Assembly: GCF_000720485.1 (NCBI RefSeq)
Contig: NZ_JOAX01000024.1
Location: forward strand, 54,952-118,951
Length of the DNA stretch: 64,000 bases
From: Streptomyces ochraceiscleroticus
Lineage (GTDB): Bacteria > Actinomycetota > Actinomycetes > Streptomycetales > Streptomycetaceae
Direction of reading: 5' to 3'
Translations under genes and position numbers: made by a program
Shown: positions 26,130-36,389 of the stretch, piece after piece
How the letters are laid out: the number at the start of each line of letters is the position of its first letter
Numbering within the stretch: the stretch's first letter is position 1
Notes under the pieces: generated by a model
The model's database searches: none
Told to the model about the DNA's origin: nothing
Seen by the model: only the letters and a program-made list of their open reading frames with translations

Positions 26130-28382
26130 GTGACACGAGCGATGGGGCGAGCCGAGACGAGACGGGCGCGGAAGCGGGGCAGCCGCCGGGCGAAACGCAA
26201 AAGAGGCGGCGGCATAGGACGCCTCTTCACCTTCAAGAAGCTGCTCGGCGCGTTCTTCACCGTCTGCCTGCTGGGCATCCTCGGCTTCATCGGCCTGTAC
26301 CTCGTCGTCGACGTGCCGGCCAACGCCAACGGCCAGGCCACCGCGCAGGCCAACGTCTACAAGTACGCCAACGGCTCCGTGCTGGCCCGCACCGGCTTCA
26401 ACCGCGAGTCCGTGCCGATCAGCGACATCCCCAAGGACGTCCAGCACACCTTCGTCGCCGCCGAGAACAAGACGTTCTACCAGGACTCCGGCGTCGACCT
26501 GAAGGGCACCACGCGCGGCATCCTCAACACCCTGCGCGGCCGGGGCAAGCAGGGTGGCTCGACCATCACCCAGCAGTTCGTGAAGAACTACTACCTGACC
26601 CAGGACCAGACGGTCAGCCGCAAGCTCAAGGAGATCGTGATCTCCCTGAAGGTCGACCAGAAGCTCGGCAAGAACGAGATCCTGGCCGGCTACATCAACA
26701 CCAGTTACTACGGCCGCGGCGCGTACGGCATCGAGGCCGCGGCGCAGGCGTACTACGGCGTGCACACCCGGGACCTGACGGTCCAGCAGGGCGCCTACCT
26801 CGCCTCGCTGCTCCAGGCGCCGAGCCAGTACGACTGGGCCGTCGCCACCGACGCCGGCCGGAAGCGGGTCCAGGAGCGCTGGAACTACACCCTCGACAAC
26901 ATGGTCGAGATGAAGTGGCTCGACCCGGGGAAGCGGCAGGGCCTGAAGTTCCCGGTGCCGGACAAGCCCAAGCCCAGCTCCGGCCTGAAGGGCCAGAAGG
27001 GTTACCTGGTCAAGCTCGCCGACGACGAGCTGAAGAAGCAGGGCGTCACCGAGGACGACCTCGCGCGCGGCGGCTGGACGATCAGCCTCGGCGTCGAGAA
27101 GAAGCGGCAGAGCGCGCTGGAGTCGGCCGTCAAGGAGAAGCTGACCAGCAAGCTCGACCCCAAGACCCGTGACGTGGACGCCGACGCCCAGGCCGGCGCG
27201 GTCTCCGTCGACCCCAAGACGGGCCACATCGTGGCGCTGTACGGGGGCAAGGGCTATCTGGAGCACTTCGTCAACAACGCCACCCGCGACGACTATCAGC
27301 CCGCCTCCACCTTCAAGCCGCTGATCCTCGCCACTGCCCTGGAGAAGAACTCCACCACCCAGGACGGCACGCCGATCACCCCGGACACCGTCTATGACGG
27401 CACCAGCCGCCGCCCCGTCAAGGGCAGCGCCATCGGCTTCGCGCCGCCCAACGAGGACGAGAAGGACTACGGCCCGATCAGCGTCCAGACGGCCATGAAC
27501 AACTCCGTCAACTCCGTCTTCGCGCAGATGGGCGTGGACGTGGGGCTGGAGAAGGTACGGCAGACCGCCGGGCAGCTCGGCATGGACGCGGAGAAGATGT
27601 CGGCCCGCCCGGCCATGACGCTCGGCTCGATGGGCGCCAGCCCGCTCCAGATGGCCGGCGTCTACGCCACCCTCGACAACCACGGCAAAAAGGTCACTCC
27701 TCAGTTGGTGACCTCCGCGCAGCGCGGCGAGGAGGCGCCGGTCGACCTGCCGGAGCCGATCGGCGGGCAGGTCCTGACCCGCACGACCGCGGACACCGTG
27801 ACCTCCGTACTGACCGGTGTGGTCCAGGACGGCACGGGCACCGCCGTCCGCAACACCGACTACGACATCGCTGGCAAGACCGGTACCTCCGACGACAACA
27901 AGTCCGCCTGGTTCGTGGGCTACACGCCCCGGCTGGTCACCGCGGTCGGCCTGTTCGGCGAGGACGCGGACGCCCCGCACGGCCATGTCACCCTGCGCGG
28001 CGCGGGCGGCGGCGGCCGGGTCAACGGCGGTGGCTACCCCGCGGAGATCTGGGCCGCCTACACCCAGAACGCCCTGGGCGGCGAGCTGTCGGCCCGCTTC
28101 GACCTGGACACCGACCTCGGTGCCGGGGTCGCTCCGACGCCCACCCCGACGCCGACCGAGACCGAGGAGTCGGAGTCCCCGTCGCCGAGCCCGTCGGAGA
28201 GCTCCTCCGAGTCCGCCTCGCCCTCGCCGTCCCCGTCGCCCAGCGAATCGGAGACCAGCGATCCGCCCGAGGAGTCGGCCTCCCCGTCGCCGAGCGAGTC
28301 CTCGGACCTCCCGCTGCCGGACGGCGGGGACGAGGAGGAGCAGGACACCGGGCACGGCAAGCGCCCGATGTTCGGGGAGTGA
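26130..28382 (+). CDS. Class A penicillin-binding protein (transglycosylase/transpeptidase)
   Basis: The 750-residue bifunctional wall synthase has a basic cytoplasmic tail, one membrane helix (~38-65) and a GT51 glycosyltransferase domain (catalytic Glu in FVAAENKTFYQDSG; GGSTITQQFVKNYYL). A transpeptidase domain follows with SxxK in QPASTFKPL, SxN in NNSVNSVFAQ and KTGT in IAGKTGTSDDNKSAW. The last ~90 residues are Ser/Pro/Glu/Thr repeats, probably a wall-spanning disordered tail. GTG at 26130 is used; the ATG at 26142 (MGRAETRRARKRG) is equally plausible. Confidence 0.95.
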   Translation: MTRAMGRAETRRARKRGSRRAKRKRGGGIGRLFTFKKLLGAFFTVCLLGILGFIGLYLVVDVPANANGQATAQANVYKYANGSVLARTGFNRESVPISDIPKDVQHTFVAAENKTFYQDSGVDLKGTTRGILNTLRGRGKQGGSTITQQFVKNYYLTQDQTVSRKLKEIVISLKVDQKLGKNEILAGYINTSYYGRGAYGIEAAAQAYYGVHTRDLTVQQGAYLASLLQAPSQYDWAVATDAGRKRVQERWNYTLDNMVEMKWLDPGKRQGLKFPVPDKPKPSSGLKGQKGYLVKLADDELKKQGVTEDDLARGGWTISLGVEKKRQSALESAVKEKLTSKLDPKTRDVDADAQAGAVSVDPKTGHIVALYGGKGYLEHFVNNATRDDYQPASTFKPLILATALEKNSTTQDGTPITPDTVYDGTSRRPVKGSAIGFAPPNEDEKDYGPISVQTAMNNSVNSVFAQMGVDVGLEKVRQTAGQLGMDAEKMSARPAMTLGSMGASPLQMAGVYATLDNHGKKVTPQLVTSAQRGEEAPVDLPEPIGGQVLTRTTADTVTSVLTGVVQDGTGTAVRNTDYDIAGKTGTSDDNKSAWFVGYTPRLVTAVGLFGEDADAPHGHVTLRGAGGGGRVNGGGYPAEIWAAYTQNALGGELSARFDLDTDLGAGVAPTPTPTPTETEESESPSPSPSESSSESASPSPSPSPSESETSDPPEESASPSPSESSDLPLPDGGDEEEQDTGHGKRPMFGE

Positions 28383-28387
28383 ACGAC

Positions 28388-28422
28388 GGCGGGCCCGGGG
28401 CGCGAAACGCCCCGGGCCCGCC
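28388..28422. terminator. Terminator between the PBP and SpoIIE-type genes
   Basis: A perfect 15-bp GC-rich stem (28388-28402 with 28408-28422) has a CGAAA loop. It lies 5 bases after the PBP stop and 17 bases from the converging phosphatase stop, so it can act on both strands. Confidence 0.82.
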
Positions 28423-28439
28423 GTTCATGTCCGTACCGC

Positions 28440-30869
28440 TTACTCCCGGCCCGGCAGCCGCCGTGCGACCGGCGGCATCGACAGCTCGAACCACACGACC
28501 TTGCCGGTGCTCAGCCGGGTCGCGCCCCACCGCCGCGCGAGACGGTTGACCAGGTACAGGCCCCGGCCGCCCTCGTCGGAGGGGCGCGCCTGCCGCAGTC
28601 GCGGGAGCTGCGGCACGTCGTCGCCGACCTCGCAGCGCAGTACGTCCGTCCGCAGCAGCCGCAGCGTGATCGGCCGCTCCGCGTACCGCACGGCGTTGGT
28701 GACGACCTCGCTGACCAGCAGCTCGACCTGGTCCGTCAGCTCTTCCAGGTCCCAGCGCTGCAGCGCCCTGCGGGCGAGACGGCGGGCCTGCCCGGCGGTC
28801 TGCGCCTTCGGGTCGAGGTACCAGTACGCCACGTCGCTCGGCGCGATCCCGTCGAAGCGGGCCGCGAGCAGCGCGATGTCGTCGTCCCGGTCGCCCGGGC
28901 CGAGCATGTCCAGCACCTCGTCGCAGAGCGGCTCCAGCGGCGGCGGATTCGGCCCGGTCAGCCGGGCCGTCTCCGTCAGCCGCTCGCGGAGCTGCTCTAT
29001 GCCGGTCCACACGTCCCGTATCCGGGACTCCACCAGGCCGTCGGCGTAGAGGACCAGCGTCGCGCCGGCGGGCGCGTCCAGCTCGACCGCCTCGAAGTCC
29101 ACGCCGCCGACGCCGATCGGGGCGCCGGGCGGCACGCGCAGGACCTCGGCGCGGCCGCCGCGGTGCAGCATGACCGGCGGCGGATGACCGGCGTTGGCGA
29201 CGATGATGCGGTGCGCGACCGGGTCGTAGACCGCGTACAGGCAGGTCGCCATCCGGTCCGAGCCGAGCCGCTGGGCCTGCTCATCGAGGTGGTGCAGGAC
29301 CTCCTGCGGCGGCAGGTCGAGCCCGGCCAGGGTCTGCGCGGTCGTGCGCAGTTGGCCCATGATCGCCGCCGAGGTCATCGAATGCCCCATCACATCGCCG
29401 ACGACCAGGGCGACTCGGGACCCCGGCAGCGGGATCGCGTCGTACCAGTCGCCGCCGACCCGCGCGGTCTCGGCGGCCGGGAGGTACCGGCTGGCCAGCC
29501 GCACGCCCGTGGGCTGCGGGAGGGAGTCGGGCAGCATCGTGCGCTGCAGCGCGTCGGCGATGTACGCCTCGCGCCCGTACAGCACCGCCTTGTCCACCCC
29601 CAGCGCCGTGTGGGTCGCGAGCTGCGCCGCCACCAGCAGGTCGTCCGGCTCGAACGCCGGGCGGTCCGGGCGGCGCAGGAAGACCGCGGCGCCGATCACC
29701 CGGCGGCGGCCGCGCAGCGGCGCCAGGATGACGCGCTGGCCCTGCGGCATCCGCGTGCCGGTGCCGAGCAGTTCGGGCAGGGCCGCCTGGGCGGCCTGCG
29801 CCTCGCCGAAGAGCGGGCGCACCCCGCGCAGCACCTCGGCCAGCGGCCCGCCGGGCACGACCTCGGCGAGCTCCGCCGCCGTCCCGCCCATCGCCGGCCC
29901 CAGGTCGGGCTGGGCGGGCAGGGTGGGCAGCCGGCCGCCGTTGGTGTCGGCCTCCTCGGGGATCCGGTCGGTGCGCCGCAGCCGCAGCACGACGGGGCCG
30001 GCCGGCCGCTCGTCGCCCACCGGCAGCGGGTCACGCAGGTACACCAGGATCGCGTCGGAGAACGTCGGGACCGTCGCCCGGCACAGGCCCAGCACGATCT
30101 CGTCCAGGTCGATGCCGCGCGCGATCCGCCGTGTGGCCGCGCCGACGAAGCGCAGCCGGTCGCCGCCGGGCTGCCGGACCGGCATCGGCTCACCCCCCTC
30201 GGCCGGATGTGCCGACCGGGCCGGCGGCGCCTCCGGGCGCGCCGGCTCCGCGGCCTGACGCCGGCTGCTGCCGCCGCCCTGGCCGCGGCCGCGGCGCGGT
30301 CCCGGAGGCGGTACCGCGGGCTCCTGGGGCCGCTGCCGGGCGCGGCCTTCGCCGTCGCGCGGCCGTCCGATGCCGGCCGTGCCGCCGCCGTCGTGCGGGC
30401 CCGGCCCGTCGTCCGGCTCCTCGGCGCGGGACCGGGCCCGGCCGGCCGCGCCGTGCGCCGCGCCGTCGTCCGAGACGCCCGTGGGGCCGGTGGCGTCGCC
30501 GCCCGGGCCGCCGGCCTGGGTGTGGCCGCCGGCGCCCTGCGCGGCATTGCGGTCGGCGGCGTCGGCGGTCCGCCGGTCCCGGGGCCGCCGGCGCTTCTTC
30601 CCGCTGCGCCCCGGGGGCGCGGGCAGCTCACCGGGACCACCGGCGGTACGCCCCGGCGGTCCCGCGGCCACGGAGCCGGGCAGGCCGGAACCGGGCAGGC
30701 CGGAGCCGGGAAGATCGGCGGGGGTGGGGCCGGCGGGCCGCCGCAGGGCGTCGCGCGGATCGGCGGCGCCGTGCGCCGTCGTCTCCGGCAGCCCCCGCGG
30801 CGGCATGGCCGGGGGCGCGGCCGGCAAGGGTGCCGGTCGCGGCTGGTGGGAGGTGGGGTGCTCCGTCAC
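28440..30869 (-). CDS. SpoIIE-family PP2C phosphatase with GAF-like and kinase-like domains
   Basis: The 809-residue cytoplasmic protein has about 230 disordered residues rich in Pro, Arg and Gly, then a GAF-like domain (~240-430). A SpoIIE PP2C phosphatase domain (~440-650) carries metal-binding motifs GGDWYDAIPLP, VVGDVMGHSM, YADGLVE and DRDDDIALLAAR. A C-terminal HATPase domain of the RsbW/anti-sigma kinase type (~670-800) shows SEVVTNAVRYAE and DEGGRGLYLVNRLA. Such proteins act in partner-switching control of sigma factors or development. GTG at 30869 is taken because the frame further upstream looks non-coding; it starts 47 bases after the methyltransferase gene. Confidence 0.92.
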   Translation of the reverse strand: MTEHPTSHQPRPAPLPAAPPAMPPRGLPETTAHGAADPRDALRRPAGPTPADLPGSGLPGSGLPGSVAAGPPGRTAGGPGELPAPPGRSGKKRRRPRDRRTADAADRNAAQGAGGHTQAGGPGGDATGPTGVSDDGAAHGAAGRARSRAEEPDDGPGPHDGGGTAGIGRPRDGEGRARQRPQEPAVPPPGPRRGRGQGGGSSRRQAAEPARPEAPPARSAHPAEGGEPMPVRQPGGDRLRFVGAATRRIARGIDLDEIVLGLCRATVPTFSDAILVYLRDPLPVGDERPAGPVVLRLRRTDRIPEEADTNGGRLPTLPAQPDLGPAMGGTAAELAEVVPGGPLAEVLRGVRPLFGEAQAAQAALPELLGTGTRMPQGQRVILAPLRGRRRVIGAAVFLRRPDRPAFEPDDLLVAAQLATHTALGVDKAVLYGREAYIADALQRTMLPDSLPQPTGVRLASRYLPAAETARVGGDWYDAIPLPGSRVALVVGDVMGHSMTSAAIMGQLRTTAQTLAGLDLPPQEVLHHLDEQAQRLGSDRMATCLYAVYDPVAHRIIVANAGHPPPVMLHRGGRAEVLRVPPGAPIGVGGVDFEAVELDAPAGATLVLYADGLVESRIRDVWTGIEQLRERLTETARLTGPNPPPLEPLCDEVLDMLGPGDRDDDIALLAARFDGIAPSDVAYWYLDPKAQTAGQARRLARRALQRWDLEELTDQVELLVSEVVTNAVRYAERPITLRLLRTDVLRCEVGDDVPQLPRLRQARPSDEGGRGLYLVNRLARRWGATRLSTGKVVWFELSMPPVARRLPGRE

Positions 30870-30916
30870 GCGTGGGATTCCATCCGTCCGGGGCTGCGCG
30901 CCTGGCGCGCTGCGTC

Positions 30917-31597
30917 TCAAGCGCGTCGCAGGTGCAGGAAGAGCTGGATTTCGGGTGGCACGTCCGTACTGGCCGGGGCATACGCATACGAGTCCTCCCC
31001 GGTGACTTCGAAACCCGCGTCGCGCACGACATGGCGCAAGTCGTCCCGCAGGTAACCCGATACCCGGATCGTGTGACCCAGGAACGGAATCGGGTAGTCG
31101 TCCACGTCGGACTCGACCATCGACAGGGCGAGCAGCCCTTCCGGTCGCAGCAAGCAGTGCAGCATCCGCAGCGCGTACGGGATTTCCGCGCGCGGCAGCA
31201 TCAGCAGGGAGAAGAAGGCGGCGGCACCGTCGAAGGAACCGGGACCGCCGAGCCGGCCGTCCCGCAGGTCCGCGAGGTCGAGGTGGTGGAACTCGGCGGA
31301 CGGAACGTTCTCCCGCGCCGTCTTGACCATGGTGGCGGAGAGGTCGACGCCCACGACGCGGTGGCCGGCGCCGGACAGTTGAGCGGCGGTGGGCAGGCCC
31401 GTACCGCAGCCGACGTCCAGTACGCGGGAGCCGTCCGGCAGCGCGGCCGCGAGCCAGGCACCGGCGGCGCGCTGTCCCTCCTTGTGGGGGAACGCGCTGT
31501 CGTAGGTCCCGGCGATCGCGTTGAACGCCTCGGCCTGCCCGGCCCGGTCCAGTGCTAACCGGTTCAGGCCCTCGTACCCGTCGTAGCTGTCGCTCAC
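30917..31597 (-). CDS. Class I SAM-dependent methyltransferase
   Basis: The 226-residue protein has the Rossmann methyltransferase core: motif I in VLDVGCGTGLPT, the acidic end of strand 2 in VVGVDLSATMV, and FHHLDLADL for the adenine contact. The substrate cannot be predicted. The GTG at 31597 is preceded by AGGAGGGG. It is the first gene of a unit with the SpoIIE-type phosphatase and may be co-transcribed with it. Confidence 0.9.
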   Translation of the reverse strand: MSDSYDGYEGLNRLALDRAGQAEAFNAIAGTYDSAFPHKEGQRAAGAWLAAALPDGSRVLDVGCGTGLPTAAQLSGAGHRVVGVDLSATMVKTARENVPSAEFHHLDLADLRDGRLGGPGSFDGAAAFFSLLMLPRAEIPYALRMLHCLLRPEGLLALSMVESDVDDYPIPFLGHTIRVSGYLRDDLRHVVRDAGFEVTGEDSYAYAPASTDVPPEIQLFLHLRRA

Positions 31598-31883
31598 GAC
31601 CCCGCCCCTCCTGCGACCGCGGTCAAGTTCGGTTTCCAGTTCTGGAGTTGCGTCTGTGCCTTCTCGGCCTTCTTGCGCCCTCTTGCGGAGGACGATCCTA
31701 CGTTTGAACCAGTGGTGTGCAGCAAGGGGGCTCGCCCCTGAGCATGGTGTCAAAGGGAACGCATGTTCCCCGAAGTCGCTGCATTTCGGGCGGTTCTGTC
31801 GCCTCCGGGGCAGGACTCGCCACTCTTACGAGTGCGGATTTCGCACAAGCGGCCGCTTTTTGGCGGCCGGTCATGCGGCGGTG
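31598..31883 (-). promoter_or_regulatory. Promoter region of the methyltransferase gene
   Basis: On the minus strand TAGGAT (31700-31695) makes a good -10 element, with TTGCTG 19 bases further upstream as a weak -35. A hairpin CGGCCGC-N6-GCGGCCG at 31850-31869 lies just beyond the stop of the upstream gene and may serve as its terminator. No other gene is supported here. Confidence 0.45.
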
Positions 31884-32576
31884 TCATGAAGGGGACGGCT
31901 CCCGCGCCCGGTCCCAGTCGTCCGGCAGCACCGGCAGGCTCCACTGCGGATCGGGCCGCCAGTGCTCCCAGCCGTCCGTGAACGGCGCGTCCCACGCGGT
32001 GATCCGCTCGACCGCGGCCCGGCCCGCGGCGCGTACCTCCTCGGCCTGCGCGGCCGGCATCAGCCCGTCGGCCTGCGCCTGCGCGAACTCGTCCTCGTCC
32101 CGCCACTCCCAGTGCCGGTCCGGGTAGACCGCGATGTCCAGGAAGTGGTCCTCGGAGTCCACGCCGCCGGACCAGCGGCGGCGCGGCTCCTCCAGATTCA
32201 CGTACCAGTTCTTGAACCGCCAGCCGCGCTCCCAGAACAGCCACACCGACCACGGCTCCCCGGGTCGGGCGAGCTTGAGCACGCCGGTGCCGAACCAGCG
32301 GTCCCGCACCACGCGCCGCGGCTTGGTGTACCGGCTGGCCAGCGGCTCGCGGTGGACGAGCGTGCCGTCCGCCAGCACCGGCTTCACGCAGTTGGTGCCC
32401 GGTGCCAGCCAGACGGCGAGCAGCTCGTCGGTGTCCTGGACGACGGTGACGGGCCGGCAGATGTGGAAGCGGTCGGTGGCATTGCCGCGATAGCGCCACA
32501 GGATGTGTTCGCCCGGCGCCCAGCGCGCGGTACCGGACGTATGGCCGTCCCTGGTCTCCACCGTATCCGCTGTCAT
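31884..32576 (-). CDS. DUF402 family protein
   Basis: The 230-residue protein matches the DUF402/FomD-like pattern: an N-terminal beta barrel (HILWRYRGNATDRFHICRPV, LLAVWLAPGTNCVKPV), the charged helix-strand unit FKNWYVNLEEPRRRW, then DHFLDIAVYPDRHWEWRDEDEF. Asp and Glu in these last two motifs bind divalent metal in characterised relatives, which hydrolyse nucleotides or nucleotidyl phosphonates. The reaction here is unknown. The ATG at 32576 fits the family length. Confidence 0.88.
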   Translation of the reverse strand: MTADTVETRDGHTSGTARWAPGEHILWRYRGNATDRFHICRPVTVVQDTDELLAVWLAPGTNCVKPVLADGTLVHREPLASRYTKPRRVVRDRWFGTGVLKLARPGEPWSVWLFWERGWRFKNWYVNLEEPRRRWSGGVDSEDHFLDIAVYPDRHWEWRDEDEFAQAQADGLMPAAQAEEVRAAGRAAVERITAWDAPFTDGWEHWRPDPQWSLPVLPDDWDRAREPSPS

Positions 32577-32632
32577 GCGCAGATCTTAGGGGCGGAATCG
32601 CCGCACCGCCGTGACGTGGGCCGCAGCGACCG

Positions 32633-34048
32633 TCACGGATGCGTCATGCGCAGCACGTCCAGTGCCTCGTCCAGTTGGGCCTCGGTGAGCGCGCCGCGTT
32701 CGACGTATCCGGACTCGATCACCACCTCGCGGATGGTCTTCCGCTCGGCCAGCGACTTCTTGGCCACCTTCGCGGCTTCCTCGTAGCCGATGTACTTGTT
32801 GAGCGGCGTGACGACGGAAGGGGAGGACTCGGCGTATTCCCGGGCCCGTTCGGCGTTGGCGGTGATCCCGTCGACCGTACGGTCCGCCAGCAGCCGCGCG
32901 ACATTGGCCAGAAGTCGTACCGACTCCAGGACGTTTTTGGCGATCACCGGCAGCATCACGTTCAGTTCGAAATTGCCCGCCGCGCCCGCCGCCGCGACCG
33001 TCGCGTCGTTCCCCGTCACCTGTGCGGCCACCATCAGCACCGCCTCGGGAATGACCGGATTGACCTTCCCCGGCATGATCGACGAGCCGGGCTGGAGGTC
33101 CGGCAACGTGATCTCCGCGAGGCCGGTACGCGGCCCGGACGCCATCCAGCGCAGGTCGTTGGCGATCTTCGTGAGGCCGGTCGCGATGGTGCGGAGCTGG
33201 CCGCTGGTCTCCACGATGCCGTCCCGCGCGCCCTGCGCCTCGAAGTGGTTGCGGGCCTCGGTCAGCGGCAGCCCGGTGGTCCGCGCCACCTCCGCGATCA
33301 CGGCGGCGGCGAAGCCGGGCGGGGTGTTGATGCCGGTCCCCACCGCCGTGCCGCCCAGCGGGAGTTCGGCGAGCCGGGGCAGCGAGGCGGTCAGCCGCTC
33401 CACGCCGTACCGGACCTGTGCCGCGTAGCCGCCGAACTCCTGGCCCAGCGTCACGGGCGTGGCGTCCATCAGGTGCGTCCGCCCCGACTTCACGACCTCC
33501 TTGAACTCCTCGGCCTTGCGCTCCAGCGCGGCAGCGAGGTGCTCCAGGGCCGGCATCAGGTCGGCGGTGACGGCGGCGGTGGCCGCGATGTGGATCGAGG
33601 AGGGGAAGACGTCGTTGGAGGACTGGCTGGCGTTGACGTGGTCGTTGGGGTGCACGTCCCGGCCCAGCCGCTCGGTCGCGAGGGTGGCCAGCACCTCGTT
33701 GGTGTTCATGTTGGAGGACGTGCCGGAGCCGGTCTGGAAGACGTCGACGGGGAAGTGGTCGTCCCAGCGGCCCTCGGCGACCTCCGCCGCGGCCTCCTGG
33801 ATCGCCCGCGCGACGTCCGCGTCCACCACCCCCAGCTCGGCGTTGACCTTCGCCGCCGCGGCCTTGATCCGGGCCAGCGCCTCGATGTGCGCCCGCTCCA
33901 GCCGCTGTCCCGAGACGGGGAAGTTCTCCACCGCGCGCTGGGTCTGCGCCCGCCACTTCGCGCCGGCGGGGACCCGTACCTCGCCCATGGAGTCGTGTTC
34001 GATCCGGAAATCGCCCGACGCGCTCAAGGATGTGCCGTTGTCGCTCAT
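32633..34048 (-). CDS. fumC: Class II fumarate hydratase FumC
   Basis: The 471-residue TCA-cycle enzyme interconverts fumarate and malate without an iron-sulfur cluster. It shows substrate-site motifs [12 protein letters not shown] and [14 protein letters not shown], the catalytic region in [10 protein letters not shown], and the superfamily signature [11 protein letters not shown]. The product is close to the usual 460-470 residues. It is oxygen-stable, while a second, cluster-containing fumarase is encoded two genes upstream on the same strand. Confidence 0.96.
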   Translation of the reverse strand: MSDNGTSLSASGDFRIEHDSMGEVRVPAGAKWRAQTQRAVENFPVSGQRLERAHIEALARIKAAAAKVNAELGVVDADVARAIQEAAAEVAEGRWDDHFPVDVFQTGSGTSSNMNTNEVLATLATERLGRDVHPNDHVNASQSSNDVFPSSIHIAATAAVTADLMPALEHLAAALERKAEEFKEVVKSGRTHLMDATPVTLGQEFGGYAAQVRYGVERLTASLPRLAELPLGGTAVGTGINTPPGFAAAVIAEVARTTGLPLTEARNHFEAQGARDGIVETSGQLRTIATGLTKIANDLRWMASGPRTGLAEITLPDLQPGSSIMPGKVNPVIPEAVLMVAAQVTGNDATVAAAGAAGNFELNVMLPVIAKNVLESVRLLANVARLLADRTVDGITANAERAREYAESSPSVVTPLNKYIGYEEAAKVAKKSLAERKTIREVVIESGYVERGALTEAQLDEALDVLRMTHP

Positions 34049-34147
34049 GCCTATGTCAGTACCCGGGGACGGACATCTGTTCCCGGGTACTGATCCAATT
34101 CGGCGAATGCGGCGCGCTTCACCGTCCGGCGGCGCCGCTCCGGCGCT

Positions 34148-34477
34148 TCACCACTCGCGGCGGGCGCGGCGGGCCTCGTCGCGCGAGTCGTCCAGCGCCG
34201 CCCACCGCAGCGGGTGCGTCGGATGCCCCACGATCTCGTCGATCTCCGTGTGCGCCTTGTCCATCAGCTGTCCGGCGATGTCCATGAGCGCCCGGGCGCC
34301 CGCGATCTCCTCACCGACCCGGAGCTGTTCCGGGTCGGTGGGGTGGCGGTCGGCGCGGCCGTGGCCGCGGCATTCGGTGCCGTCGCCGAGCCGCAGCAGG
34401 GCGGCGGCCCTGGTCCGGTTGCCGTCCTCCGTGAATTCCATTTCGACGTGCCAGCCGACCAGCGTGTGTGTCTGCAT
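34148..34477 (-). CDS. DUF1876 family protein
   Basis: The 109-residue acidic protein fits DUF1876, a small double-stranded-RNA-binding-like fold common in actinomycetes: GWHVEMEFTEDGNRTRAAALL as strands, then GRADRHPTDPE and a C-terminal helix. Function is unknown. It lies between the two fumarase genes on the same strand, a position I recall as conserved in streptomycetes. Confidence 0.85.
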   Translation of the reverse strand: MQTHTLVGWHVEMEFTEDGNRTRAAALLRLGDGTECRGHGRADRHPTDPEQLRVGEEIAGARALMDIAGQLMDKAHTEIDEIVGHPTHPLRWAALDDSRDEARRARREW

Positions 34478-34567
34478 GGTGGCTCACCTCCAGCGGTCCC
34501 TCTTCTCAGAGTGCGCCGCCGGAGCGCTGATCACCACATCTGGAGCCCCGGAGAATCGGCCAGGGAG

Positions 34568-36241
<1,674 letters not shown>

Positions 36242-36389
36242 TGCGGCCAATCCTCACTCGACGGTGACTTCGCTGTCATCAACGGCAGCCTCAACAGCCT
36301 AGAACGCCGCGTGCGGCCCGCCGCTGTGAGGTAAGGCTCAGTAGCCGTTCTCACAACTCCCTTAGAAGTCGTGTGCAGGGTCCCGTCGC

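Noticed and set aside
26106..28355. Long minus-strand open frame opposite the penicillin-binding protein
   Set aside because: It lacks any recognisable motif and follows the third-position bias of the real gene on the plus strand.
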